In this document: positions 35,700 to 47,775 of the stretch, piece after piece
Numbering within the stretch: position 1 is the stretch's first letter
Layout of the letters: each line of letters starts with the position of its first letter
Source: Stomorhina lunata
Taxonomy: Eukaryota > Arthropoda > Insecta > Diptera > Rhiniidae
Assembly (NCBI GenBank): GCA_933228675.1
Contig: OW121744.1
Location: 95,193,264-95,257,263, forward strand
Reading direction: 5' to 3'
Length of the DNA: 64,000 nucleotides
Program-made: the position numbers and the translations under genes
Notes under the pieces: model-generated
The model's database searches: none
The model's input: the letters and a program-made list of their open reading frames with translations, nothing else
Told to the model about the DNA's origin: nothing

Positions 35700-38600
35700 T
35701 ATAAAAAACCTATAAAAGTATTAAATTTTTCAAAAATTTCATATTTTTTATAGGAAAATTTTCAAAAATTTCCTATTTTTATAGGAAATTTTTCAAAAAT
35801 TTCCTATTTTTATAGGAAATTTTTCAAAAATTTCCTATTTTTATAGGAAATTTTTCAAAAATTTCCTATTTTTATAGGAAATTTTTCAAAAATTTCCTAT
35901 TTTTATAGGAAATTTTTCAAAAATTTCCTATTTTTATAGGAAATTTTTCAAAAATTTCCTATTTTTATAGGAAATTTTTCAAAAATTTCCTATTTTTATA
36001 GGAAATTTTTCAAAAATTTCCTATTTTTATAGGAAATTTTTCAAAAATTTCCTATTTTTATAGGAAATTTTTCAAAAATTTCCTATTTTTATAGGAAATT
36101 TTTCAAAAATTTCCTATTTTTATAGGAAATTTTTCAAAAATTTCCTATTTTTATAGGAAATTTTTCAAAAATTTCCTATTTTTATAGGAAATTTTTCAAA
36201 AATTTCCTATTTTTATAGGAAATTTTTCAAAAATTTCCTATTTTTATAGGAAATTTTTCAAAAATTTCCTATTTTTATAGGAAATTTTTCAAAAATTTCC
36301 TATTTTTATAGGAAATTTTTCAAAAATTTCCTATTTTTATAGGAAATTTTTCAAAAATTTCCTATTTTTATAGGAAATTTTTCAAAAATTTCCTATTTTT
36401 ATAGGAAATTTTTCAAAAATTTCCTATTTTTATAGGAAATTTTTCAAAAATTTCCTATTTTTATAGGAAATTTTTCAAAAATTTCCTATTTTTATAGGAA
36501 ATTTTTCAAAAATTTCCTATTTTTATAGGAAATTTTTCAAAAATTTCCTATTTTTACAGGAAATTTTTCAAAAATTTCCTATTTTTACAGGAAATTTTTC
36601 AAAAATTTCCTATTTTTATAGGAAATTTTTCAAAAATTTCCTATTTTTATAGGAAATTTTTCAAAAATTTCCTATTTTTATAGGAAATTTTTCAAAAATT
36701 TCCTATTTTTATAGGAAATTTTTCAAAAATTTCCTATTTTTATAGGAAATTTTTCAAAAATTTCCTATTTTTATAGGAAATTTTTCAAAAATTTCCTATT
36801 TTTATAGGAAATTTTTCAAAAATTTCCTATTTTTATAGGAAATTTTTCAAAAATTTCCTATTTTTATAGGAAATTTTTCAAAAATTTCCTATTTTTATAG
36901 GAAATTTTTCAAAAATTTCCTATTTTTATAGGAAATTTTTCAAAAATTTCCTATTTTTATAGGAAATTTTTCAAAAAATTTTTCCTATTTTTATAGGAAA
37001 TTTTTCAAAAATTTCCTATTTTTATAGGAAATTTTTCAAAAATTTCCTATTTTTATAGGAAATTTTTCAAAAATTTCCTATTTTTATAGGAAATTTTTCA
37101 AAAATTTCCTATTTTTATAGGAAATTTTTCAAAAATTTCCTATTTTTATAGAAAATTTTTCAAAAATTTCCTATTTTTATAGGAAATTTTTCAAAAATTT
37201 CCTATTTTTATAGGAAATTTTTCAAAAATTTCCTATTTTTATAGGAAATTTTTCAAAAATTTCCTATTTTTATAGGAAATTTTTCAAAAATTTCCTATTT
37301 TTATAGGAAATTTTTCAAAAATTTCCTATTTTTATAGGAAATTTTTCAAAAATTTCCTATTTTTATAGGAAATTTTTCAAAAATTTCCTATTTTTATAGG
37401 AAATTTTTCAAAAATTTCCTATTTTTATAGGAAATTTTTCAAAAATTTCCTATTTTTATAGGAAATTTTTCAAAAATTTCCTATTTTTATAGGAAATTTT
37501 TCAAAAATTTCCTATTTTTATAGGAAATTTTTCAAAAATTTCCTATTTTTATAGGAAATTTTTCAAAAATTTCCTATTTTTATAGGAAATTTTTCAAAAA
37601 TTTCCTATTTTTATAGGAAATTTTTCAAAAATTTCCTATTTTTATAGGAAATTTTTCAAAAATTTCCTATTTTTATAGGAAATTTTTCAAAAATTTCCTA
37701 TTTTTATAGGAAATTTTTCAAAAATTTCCTATTTTTATAGGAAATTTTTCAAAAATTTCCTATTTTTATAGGAAATTTTTCAAAAATTTCCTATTTTTAT
37801 AGGAAATTTTTCAAAAATTTCCTATTTTTATAGGAAATTTTTCAAAAATTTCCTATTTTTATAGGAAATTTTTCAAAAATTTTCTATTTTTATAGGAAAT
37901 TTTTCAAAAATTTCCTATTTTTATAGGAAATTTTTCAAAAATTTCCTATTTTTATAGGAAATTTTTCAAAAATTTCCTATTTTTATAGGAAATTTTTCAA
38001 AAATTTCCTATTTTTATAGGAAATTTTTCAAAAATTTCCTATTTTTATAGGAAATTTTTCAAAAATTTCCTATTTTTATAGGAAATTTTTCAAAAATTTC
38101 CTATTTTTATAGGAAATTTTTCAAAAATTTCCTATTTTTATAGGAAATTTTTCAAAAATTTCCTATTTTTATAGGAAATTTTTCAAAAATTTCCTATTTT
38201 TATAGGAAATTTTTCAAAAATTTCCTATTTTTATAGGAAATTTTTCAAAAATTTCCTATTTTTATAGGAAATTTTTCAAAAATTTCCTATTTTTATAGGA
38301 AATTTTTCAAAAATTTCCTATTTTTATAGGAAATTTTTCAAAAATTTCCTATTTTTATAGGAAATTTTTCAAAAATTTCCTATTTTTATAGGAAATTTTT
38401 CAAAAATTTCCTATTTTTATAGGAAATTTTTCAAAAATTTCCTATTTTTATAGAAAATTTTTCAAAAAATTCCTATTTTTATAGGAAATTTTTCAAAAAT
38501 TTCCTATTTTTATAGGAAATTTTTCAAAAATTTCCTATTTTTATAGGAAATTTTTCAAAAATTTCCTATTTTTATAGGAAATTTTTCAAAAATTTCCTAT

Positions 38601-39365
38601 TTTTATAGGAAATTTTTCAAAAATTTCCTATTTTTATAGGAAATTTTTCAAAAATTTCCTATTTTTATAGGAAATTTTTCAAAAATTTCCTATTTTTATA
38701 GGAAATTCTTCAAAAATTTCCTATTTTTATAGGAAATTCTTCAAAAATTTCCTATTTTTATAGGAAATTCTTCAAAAATTTCCTATTTTTATAGGAAATT
38801 CTTCAAAAATTTCCTATTTTTATAGAAAATTTCCTATTTGGATAGGAAATTTTTCAAAAAGTTCCTATTTTTATAGGAAATATTTCAAACATTTCCTATA
38901 TTTACATGAAATTTTTCAAAAATTTCCTATTTTTATATGAAATTTTTCAAAAATTTTTATAGGAAATTTTTCAAAAATTTCCTATTTTTATAGGAAATTC
39001 TTCAAAAATTTCCTATTTTTATAGGAAATTCTTCAAAAATTTCCTATTTTTATAGGAAATTCTTCAAAAATTTCCTATTTTTATAGAAAATTTCCTATTT
39101 TGATAGGAAATTTTTCAAAAAGTTCCTATTTTCATAGGAAATTTTTCAAAAATTTCCTATATTTACATGAAATTTTTCAAAAATTTCCTATTTTTATATG
39201 AAATTTTTCAAAAATTTTTATAGGAAATTTTTCAAAAATTTCCTATTATTATAGGAAATTTTTCAAAAATTTCCTATTTTATAGGAAATTTTTGAAAAAT
39301 TTCCTATTTTTATAGGAAATTTTTCAAAAATTTCCTATTTTTATAGGAAATTTTTCAAAAATTTT
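35700..39365 (-). repeat. Satellite A array, reverse orientation (about 116 units)
   Basis: The plus strand reads the reverse complement of the unit (GGAAATTTTTCAAAAATTTC with CTATTTTTATA), period 31. It is the largest and most uniform array in the window, with very few substitutions at 35760-38690. From 38700 a CTTCAAAAA variant spreads over several units, and a variant block starting TATAGAAAATTTCCTATTT at 38821 is duplicated at 39082. Confidence 0.98.
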
Positions 39366-39369
39366 ATAG

Positions 39370-41360
39370 AAAACATCAACTTTTCTTTAGTTTCTGTTTG
39401 GATAGAGTTTATTTTATTTGAAAACTTAGGCAACCTCCATTGAAACTTTTTGTAATTTTTCGTTAAAATAAATACCGAAAATTTCATATTTCATTATGTA
39501 CCGAAATGTCAGAACAAACTACCTATAACTTTCTTCCTTTATCACAACGATATACAAAAAAATGGATATAAAGGTATTTCATGAATGTTTTAAATGTAAA
39601 TTGTAAATGGAAAACAGCAACAACTACAAAAAAATCTCTTTACAAAAAAGACAAACATGACTGAACATGTTCAGTCACGTGCATTCCTGTAAAATTTGTT
39701 AAATTATTTTGCATGATGGTCAAGTAACATTTAATATGGCTGAGTGCATAATACACTCACAAATAAACGAGAGACACATACATACAAATTTACAAATGTA
39801 TAAATTTAAATATGAAATGTCACATGAAATCCTTAGACGGATGCTAAAAAATTGTGATGAAAATTGGCATTAAAATAATTTTTTTTTGAGTTTTTGAGCT
39901 GTTAAAGGGATTTGTGCTTGATCTTAATTGGAATTTATATTAAAATTATATTTTTAAAAGTTCTGCCTACTTTTGAGGTATTCAAGTTATATTTGATCTG
40001 AAACTCCTAAAAGTATGCTATTTTCTGTAAAGTCGTTTCATTTGGAATCTGTAGCTCCCTATTACAAAATTCCTGAGTTACACATTTATTATTGTGATGT
40101 CCAGTCAAATGAACAATCACATTTTAACAGTGTTGTAGTGGCTGTAGTAGAGAAGTTGTACGATTCAAAATAACAAAAGGACATACTTTTACAACATAAA
40201 TACATATAAATTCACACAATATTCGCACATATTTATTAACATTCATATGTATCAGAAAATACATTCAAACACCCCGATACACATGCATTTACAACATGTG
40301 TCATCCATTGTTTTTTGTGAGAGAGAGTTGCCACAGCAACAAATCATCAAAAGGATAACAAATTAACACAAACACATACCAATACAACTCGACATAACTG
40401 TAAATACTTACACACACTTATGTAGACTATAGAAAATATTTAAAATCCTGTTCAATTTTACATTTTCAGTTTTCGGGGTATGTATGTGTTGTGTGGGTGT
40501 ATTTAAGTCTGAATTTTCCATACGCACCGGAAAAGCACTCACACACACTTCCACAATTGCATACAAAAGATAGACAGACAGACAATTTATGGGAATTTAT
40601 GTTTTAATTGCTTAAGCACGCATGCACTCACACAATCATTCAAACATTTATATACATTCGTATTAAATAATGTTTTTAAATTGAAATTTGTTAAACGTCG
40701 AGAATTCGTTTTTTTTGGTTGCCTACATTTTTATTTGTATTTACTTTTATGATGCTTCCGGGAAAATGGCCTTTTGTAAAAATATTTGATTTTAATTACC
40801 CTCAAAAATTTTTGGTATTGATTTTATACAAAAAAAGAAAAAAACAGTTAAATGCGGCAAGTAGAAAAAAGTTTATAAAATTAAGAGCTTTGGTGAAAAG
40901 TAAAGCATATCTAAAGGGTTGGGTATATTATAATATTTACATTACATAAAAAAATTAAAGTGAAAAGTAATTTAAATAATAAATAAAAATATTCAATGCA
41001 TTTGGTTTAAAATAATTTATTTTAAAAATTTAATGCACTGGCATTGGGTTTGTAATTTTCGAAATTTAAAGAAAATTTGTTGCATACTTTTAGAGGGGTC
41101 AACATTTCGTTTAGAACTTTTCATAAATTGAATTTATTTAAGCTTTATCAATCAATGTTGTATGTCAAAAAATACAACATTGATGGACAAAAAGAAAATG
41201 TGATTGTATTTGTGGGCGAAAGAGAGGATACACTGGCAGAAGCACGAATCGATAAAAAATTTCAGTTACCGCCGAACCAGCGAGTAATGAACATGAGGAG
41301 GAGTATTGTACTTTGTTTTGTTATTTTTAGTAAACAAATATTAATTATTTGTTTTCTATA
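39370..41360. other. Spacer with CA-rich patches; no confident gene
   Basis: Contains scattered ACACAC and CATACA words and a perfect 20-bp palindrome at 39658. A TTG-initiated frame at 41077-41361 has one less-biased stretch around 41160-41320 but no recognised domain and no supporting splice signals. Confidence 0.55.
39658..39677. repeat. Perfect 20-bp palindrome next to an E-box
   Basis: TGACTGAACATGTTCAGTCA is identical on both strands. Its centre GAACATGTTC fits a p53-type decamer pattern (RRRCWWGYYY), and CACGTG overlaps its right end at 39676-39681. Binding is not implied. Confidence 0.8.
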
Positions 41361-41361
41361 G

Positions 41362-42005
41362 AAAAAAAGTATCTTTCTATAGATATCTTATATTATTATA
41401 AGAAAATATACTATTTCTTATAAATAAAAAATTACTTTTTCTATAGAACAAATTACTTTTTCTATAGAAAAAATTACTTTTTGTATAAAAAAAAATTACC
41501 TTTTCTATAGAAAAAATTATTTTTTTTGTAGATAAAATTAATTTTAATATAGAAAAAAATACTTTTATTATAGAAAAAATTACTTTTTCTATAGAAAAAA
41601 TTGATTTTTCTATAGAAAACATTACTTTTTCTATAGAAAAAATTGATTTTTCTATAGAAAAAATTACTTTTTCTACAGAAAAAATTACTTTTCTATAGAA
41701 AAAATTACTTTTTCTATAGAAAAAATTACTTTTTCTATAGAAAAAATTACTTTTTCTATAGAAAAAATTACTTTTTCTATAGAAAAAATTACTTTTTCTA
41801 TAGAAAAAATTACTTTTTCTATAAAAAAAAATAAAATTACTATTACTTCTATAGAAAATTTTTTTTTTCTATAGAAAACTTATCTTTTCTACAGAAAAAC
41901 TTATTCTTTCTATAGAAAAACTTATTGTTTACATAGAACAACTTTTTTTCCATAGAAAAACTGATTTTTTTTTATTGAAAAACTGAATTTTTTTATATAA
42001 AAACT
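41362..42005 (+). repeat. Satellite E, 21-bp tandem array
   Basis: Period 21: TTACTTTTTCTATAGAAAAA plus one base. Regular at 41580-41830, with decayed edges where TTACT becomes TTATT or CTGAT. Shares the CTATAG palindrome with the other families. Confidence 0.95.
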
Positions 42006-42187
42006 GAATTAAATATTTAGCATTAAAATAATCTCATATAATATCACAACATCTCGCAGTGTATCTGGAAGAAAAAACAACAAAATTTGATCAAAATAAT
42101 AGCTTAACTAAAGAGCATAAGAAAAAGGAGGCGTTGCTTGCAAACAATTGTTTGATGAAATGTCCATCAATGACATACAACCATAGA

Positions 42188-42258
42188 GGGACGGTCGTGG
42201 TAAAGCAGGTTAGTCATCCGCCTATTACACCAGAGATACCAAGTTCGATCCCCGGTCA
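42188..42258 (+). ncRNA. tRNA-like head of a probable SINE
   Basis: A polymerase III A box, TGGTAAAGCAGG (42198-42209), fits TRGYNNANNNGG. A B box, GTTCGATCC, lies at 42243-42251. The box spacing is right for a tRNA. The T stem is damaged (CCAAG facing CCCGG), as expected for an old copy that has lost CpG or GG bases, and no good acceptor stem forms. A GC-richer body follows (about 42280-42400: GCGGTTCACCTCATAACTC and CGGTTCGGAGCCGGAG), consistent with a SINE body rather than a working tRNA gene. No second copy is seen in the window. Confidence 0.55.
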
Positions 42259-42259
42259 A

Positions 42260-43060
42260 TAAAAAAACAATAAATTAAAAAAAAGCGGTTCACCTCATAA
42301 CTCAGCGGTTCGGAGCCGGAGTTAAAACGCAGGTCCCTTTTAATGAGTCTAAAAATAGAATCGGGTGCAGCTCATTGTCTTAGAAAAGTACCACTTGTTC
42401 CAATTGCAATGTTGTATTGGACAATTGGTAAATGAACCAATAGTGTTCGAAGGTTGATTGGACTTGCCAACAGACACTCAGATCAGGACAAAAAGCTTTT
42501 CGAAACTGGCATAATAAAAACACTGTTTGACCACCGCTTTTGAAAAATCGAATGATGCAGTACTTAAGAGTAGAGTATAGATATTAAGGATCTATAAAAA
42601 GGTACTAAAATTTGCTTAATTTTTTAAAACGAAAAGTGACAAAGTTTTTCGTCAAACTCAGTAGCTCATGCATCGAATATAGTTTCACAGCTTTAATTTT
42701 GATGTCAATTTTATTAAGATACAGAACTTTAGTCTTAGTCATCAGAATAAAATAACTTATTCTCGTATATAGTTTAGGAGATATCAGGAAATCAAAAAAG
42801 TTCGACAAAAGTCAGTGTTCTCGTTTTTCTTTGGACAAAAACTAAGTCGGCTTGATTTTGCTCGGTTCTCCCATCATAACTACGTGAAAGATGAAAAGGT
42901 TTTTTTTTTAGATTGAGCCATAAATATTCACCGAAATTTACCGATCGTAAAAATAAGTTCAAAATTATCAGAAAGTTTTCGCGTAAATTGTTACGTACAA
43001 TTAAAGCAAAAAGTGTTGCAGTCATTTAGGCTTACTTTTTTAATCTAATTGCATTTAAGT
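42260..43060. other. Possible SINE body and spacer
   Basis: The GC-richer part to about 42480 may belong to the SINE. The rest is AT-rich without a recognisable gene; minus-strand frames of 67 and 77 codons look like chance. Confidence 0.4.
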
Positions 43061-43520
43061 GTAAGTTTAAGGCAGGTACAGATTTCATCCAAAATTAGTA
43101 GCGCTTTTTTGTGTAATCTAATAGATGGAATTGTTAAGAAATCCGGCTTATACAAAAGAATAAAACCTTAAAGAGTTAAGGGATCTTAACCAAAATTAGT
43201 ATTACTTTTTGTTCGATCAATAAATAGACATGTGTCGATTTTTTTCTAATTTGGGGGTCCAAGACAGGTGCCTCAAAGAGTCAAAGGATCTCAAACAAAA
43301 TTAGTATAACTCCTTCTTGAATCATTTAATTTTTTCAAATTCTGTTGAGAATTGCATTGAAAAAAAATGTTATGAAAAAAGTGAGTCCAAGGGAGGTTCC
43401 CAAGGACTCAACTTTTTGATGAGATTTGCGACTTGTACATTAGAAAGAAAACCTGGTGAAAAAATGGGAGTCTAAGAGAGGTACCCCAAGGAGTCAACAA
43501 ATTTCAACCAAATTTACAAT
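43060..43520 (+). repeat. Degenerate direct repeats, about 85-190 bp apart
   Basis: A module resembling GTCCAAGACAGGTGCC(T/C)CAA.GAGTCAA followed by CAACCAAAATTAGTAT recurs in diverged form at about 43065, 43168 (second half only), 43256, 43386 and 43469. Confidence 0.55.
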
Positions 43521-43539
43521 TGAATTTAATTTATCAGCA

Positions 43540-43880
43540 TTAATGTGATTCTCGGGGCTAGGTTATATGGCAGCTCTAACTAAATGTGAACCATTTTCTA
43601 AATACAACTTTTTCAAGAAATAGAAAATACTTTTGTAAAAATTTTGGCCTTCTAGCTCTTTTCGTTAAGGCTCTAACGCGCTTTCATTTGACGGACAGAA
43701 ACCCCCTATCTTTTTTATATTTTTGTGTTTCCATAAGTTTTTTATAAGGGAGCTATGGTCAAATGTTGACCGATTATGACAAAATTTTGGCTTTTGAGTT
43801 TATATTCAATTAAAACGGAATTACAATCTTAAAATTCCTCCATTCTTTTTGATGGCGGGTATAACGATGTAACTTATTTT
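43540..43880 (+). mobile_element. Distant relative of ACAAGTAAG family
   Basis: Contains GGGAGCTATGGTCAAATGTT then GACCGATTATGACAAAATTT, and ends near GATGGCGGGTATAACGATG, similar in layout to the family tail. No 5' end is visible. Confidence 0.4.
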
Positions 43881-43896
43881 ACATATATACATATAT

Positions 43897-43944
43897 AGCT
43901 CTAGCATTCGATGTCAATTTCCATTGACTTCAAATGCTAGAGCT
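43897..43944. repeat. 48-bp hairpin (22-bp arms, 4-nt loop)
   Basis: AGCTCTAGCATTCGATGTCA and two more bases, then loop TTCC, then the complementary arm ending AAATGCTAGAGCT. Two mismatches in 22 pairs. It lies 30 bp before dispersed-element copy C. Confidence 0.85.
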
Positions 43945-43974
43945 AAAGGGATCTGATGTTGCCAGTCGTATATG

Positions 43975-44765
43975 AAACAAGTAAGAAAGTGCTATAGTCG
44001 GCCAAAACCGACCATACGATACCCTTTACAATTAAGGTCAAAGGTGATCTTTTTCCTGTATAAAGACAAATATTTGCTAAATTTTGCCATCATACAAACA
44101 TTTTCTCAAAACTTATATATTTAAGCTATTTCCGTCATTTGGACTTATATGAGAGCTAGGGTCAAATGTGGACCAATTACCTTGAAATTTAGCAGTTGTT
44201 ACGAAAATTATATATGCAAAAAATTAACTTAAGATTCTCATTATCTTCAGATTTACGAGCGTTTTTTTGTGATTCTTGTCACATTTAGTGCGTTTTGACA
44301 GAAGAGTTTGTATGGGAGCTATGGTCAAATGTGGACCGGTTTAAATGAAATTATACAGTGATTTAAGTTTACATAAGCATTGGTTGTTTTAAATTTCATG
44401 AAAAATATTGATATTTGTGGCCAATATATAAATTCCGGGAAGTGGGACCTATGGGAGGTACCATAAATAATGGACCGATTTTGACCAATTTCAATAGCCA
44501 TGGTCCCACTATCAAAAAAATGATCTGTGCCAAATTTCATCAAATTATCTTTAGAATTGCGACCTGTACTTTGATTACATGGTTTACATGGGGCTCCAGC
44601 CAGACGGACGGACGGATTTAGCGGATGGACTGACATCGCTAAATCGACTCAGAAAGTGATTCTAAGCCTATTGGTATACTTTTTGGGTCTAAGACAAATA
44701 TTTCTTTCATACATCAGCACAAACTTATAATACCCTTTCCTCCTATGGTGGTGAAGGGTATAAAA
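43975..44765 (+). mobile_element. ACAAGTAAG-family dispersed element (copy C)
   Basis: Complete copy from AAACAAGTAAGAAAGTGCTA to the terminal hairpin CCTATGGTGGTGAAGGGTAT. About 790 bp, without the 3' duplication seen in copy B, so this is probably close to the basic length. The GGACGGACGGA tract is present at about 44604-44615. Non-coding; frames on either strand are shared shadows. Confidence 0.88.
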
Positions 44766-44769
44766 AATC

Positions 44770-46197
44770 ATTATTTGTAGAACTTCGTGACATTTTTCTG
44801 ATATTATGTTCTCTGTAAAATCTGTAATCTTTATTTCTTTTTTTTATGGGTTCCTCTGAAAAATCTCCAATTCTTGCTTAATGACATTTTCATTCTCTAT
44901 GATAAAGAACTTTGCCAACTTTTACTGATATATTTTTGGCATAATCGCCAAATTTTCTATCACTAATTTTATCATTGTAACTTGTCAAATTCAAGGATAA
45001 CAGAAGAAGAAGGATTAGTAATTATTTTAAATCTTGAAATAAGAAATATAATATTAAATATTATTAAGACCTGCTAAATATATTTGGGATCAACAATAAT
45101 CTTCTTGCAGTATTGCCATCGTTTGTATTGCCTGATCTTATTTTTGGTTGATCTATAATTAACCCGTGTTTGAGAAATGCATCTTAAGCTTGTTTCTTTT
45201 TTAATGTTCTTTTTTTCTTTGTTGGTGTCTTTCTTTTTTTTATCGATCCTGAAGATCCAAAGTCCAAATCATAGCTCATTTTCTAAAATTTCCAAATGTC
45301 TTTGTTTTGAAATGAAATCACAAAATTTTCTACATTTTCAAACTTTGTCAAACTTTACTATATAAACGTTAATTGCTTGATGGCAGCACTGTAATCGCCC
45401 AATCCCGAAATAATATGGCAACTCTTATGCTTTAATACTGGGCAATTGTTGTGATTTTTATAAAATCTCCTTATACTGGGTCATGTTACTTATTACGGAT
45501 TTTGGGCTAAATATGCAAATATATGCAGATAAATTAAACACCGCTATAAAGCTAAGACTTTAGGAATTAATTTCCGTTTAACACAATGTTAGAGGTCCTA
45601 CTATTACAAGTTGTCGACCAACTAAATTTCTATACATTTTTAATTTAATATTAAGTATAATGAAAAATATTGAAACTAATAAGAGCTTTGTGGCAAACAA
45701 TTGCTAAGTTTGCAGCAAAACATTTAAAATGGACTTGCAATCTGGTTGTCAAAGAAATTTTAAACAAAGAAATTCAAGGGAAGTGGAATTTTTAATATAA
45801 ATTTTTTTTTGCATAAAAACTATATTAAAATTTTTTCGCTCTTGGCTATAAATTTCAATATTCATTCTTATTGGTTTGACTATATAAATATTTCAAGCTT
45901 TTTCGATATTAAACAATTCTTTGGATAACTATTAATAAATATTTCTTAATAAACTTTATTTTGCCCCCATAAACATTTTAGTGGTCTAAATTAAAATAAA
46001 AATCTGAACTTAAGTTAAATAAAAAAAAGAAAAAGAAAATATTGAAAAATAAGAAAATAAAAACTCCTAGAATGTAAAGCAAAAGGAAAATCATGTTTAT
46101 CAACAACAAGAATAAGAACATATTTTTTCTATTTCTTTTTTTTATTATTATTATTTTCATAGTTATTTGCAAATAAACTTTGTGGTTTAAACTTTTA
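44770..46197. other. AT-rich spacer, no gene seen
   Basis: No domain or transposon end recognised. Frames of 62-64 codons are T- or A-run translations. A pyrimidine tract with CATAG at about 46130-46162 resembles a 3' splice site. Confidence 0.55.
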
Positions 46198-46326
46198 ATG
46201 AGATCTTATTTCTTATTTGCCATCTTAAGGATTCTTGGCAATAACCAAACACCACTTCAAACACCGCCACCATCACTAACACCACAAAGCACTTCCTCGA
46301 CCACTCTTTCAAGCAGTTGTAAATAA
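46198..46326 (+). CDS. Candidate 42-codon small ORF, Thr/Ser/Pro-rich
   Basis: ATG at 46198 to TAA at 46324. The product starts MRSYFLFAILRILG, a hydrophobic stretch, and continues with a Pro, Thr, Ser and Gln-rich tail (NNQTPLQTPPPSLT then Ser/Thr runs). The tail DNA (46240-46320) is richer in C and G than anything for several kilobases around it, which is why I note it. It could be a small peptide gene, part of an exon preceded by the splice-acceptor-like tract at 46130-46162, or chance. An in-frame stop at 46174 rules out a simple extension from that acceptor. I do not recognise the product. Confidence 0.2.
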   Translation: MRSYFLFAILRILGNNQTPLQTPPPSLTPQSTSSTTLSSSCK

Positions 46327-46329
46327 TTC

Positions 46330-46838
46330 CAATATCTCCGCCTCCCCCAATCTCTAGTATTTACAATATTTTCAAACTATTATAAGATTTTATGCAAAAC
46401 TAAACTAAAAATTGTATAGAAAACCATGAAGTGTTGGTAAATCTTGACTTCAAAACGATTTTTGTTCTAGTGATTTCTAGTAGTAACTCCACTGGAACGG
46501 CGGAATGAGAAGGACTACAAAAATTGTGAAAAAATTACTTTATAGAAAAAATAGAAAAAAATTTTGTTCTAATAAAGCGGATCTTCTACAAACGCCCAGT
46601 TATACCAATGGAACGTACAAGAGGAATTATAATAAAATATTTAAAAGTTGTTGTTATTTGCGGAATAAGGAAAAAAAAAACAGTTCAAGAAAATATAAAG
46701 TACAGGATAAAGTTTACAAGAAAATTATATTTGTCCAATAGAGAGTAGATTATAAGAAAAATGAAAAAAAAAATGACAGTATAACAGATAAAAACGACGT
46801 TTGTAGGTAGTACACAATAAAAATCAACATTCCAAATA
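46330..46838. other. Spacer, no gene seen
   Basis: A 78-codon Lys/Asn/Tyr-rich plus frame (46505-46741) matches the base composition and shows no domain. Confidence 0.5.
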
Positions 46839-46839
46839 A

Positions 46840-47775
46840 TTTTTAAAAGAAAATTGTTCGATTATAATTCTTTTCTATAAAAACTGTTCTATTATAACAG
46901 TTTTCTACACAAAATTTTTCGATTCTAAATGTCTTCTTTAAGAAAATTGTCGGAATATAACAGTTTTCTTTAAAACATTATTAGATTATAATAGTTTTGC
47001 ATAGAAAATTTTTTTATTATAACAGTTTTCTACAGAAAATAATTTGAGTATAACAGTTTTTGATAAAAATATATTCTCTATAGAAAAATGTTCGATTATA
47101 TCAGTTTTCCGAGGAAAATTTTTCAATTATAACAATTTTCTATAAAAAATTGTTCGAAAAAAAGAGATTTGATAAGAAAATTTATCAATTATAACAGTTT
47201 TCTATAGAAAAGTTTTCTATTATAAAAGTTTTGTATGGAAAATTTTTAAACTATAACCTTTTTATATAGAAAATTGTTCGATTATAACAGTTTTATTTAG
47301 AAAATTATTCAATTATAACAGTTTTTAATAAAAATATATTCGACTATAATATTTCTTGGTAGAACATTGCTCAATTATAGCAGTTTTCTATCGACAATTG
47401 TTCGGTTATATCAGTTTTCCATAGAAAATTGTTCCGTTATAACAGTTTTCTATAGAAAATTTTTCGATTATAAGAGTTTTCTTAAGAAAATATATTAATT
47501 ATAACAGTTTTCTGAAGCAAATTGTTATATTACAAAAGTTTCATACGAAAAATTGTTCGATTATAACAGTTTTATATCAAAGTTTTGTTGACTATAACAG
47601 TTTTCTATAGAATATTTTTCGATTACAAGAGCTTTCTTTAGAAAAGGATTTTAATAAATTTCTATAGAAAGTTGTTCGCTATTAACAAATTTCTTTTAAT
47701 TTGAACAATTTGTTATAGAAAACTGTTATAAGTGAATAGTTTACTATAGATACTTCGTTGATTATGACAGTTTTC
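46840..47775 (+). repeat. Satellite F, degenerate 31-bp edge (GATTATAACAG type)
   Basis: Units read GTTCGATTATAACAGTTTTC then TATAGAAAATT with many substitutions. Same period and same core palindrome as the CpG-bearing block that follows. Confidence 0.9.

Noticed and set aside
42188..42258. Functional tRNA gene
   Set aside because: T stem has two mispairs and no acceptor stem forms; better explained as a SINE head.
43897..43944. microRNA precursor
   Set aside because: Loop is only 4 nt and the total stem is 22 bp, too short for normal Drosha/Dicer processing.
46505..46741. 78-codon Lys-rich frame
   Set aside because: Composition matches A-rich DNA and no domain is visible.
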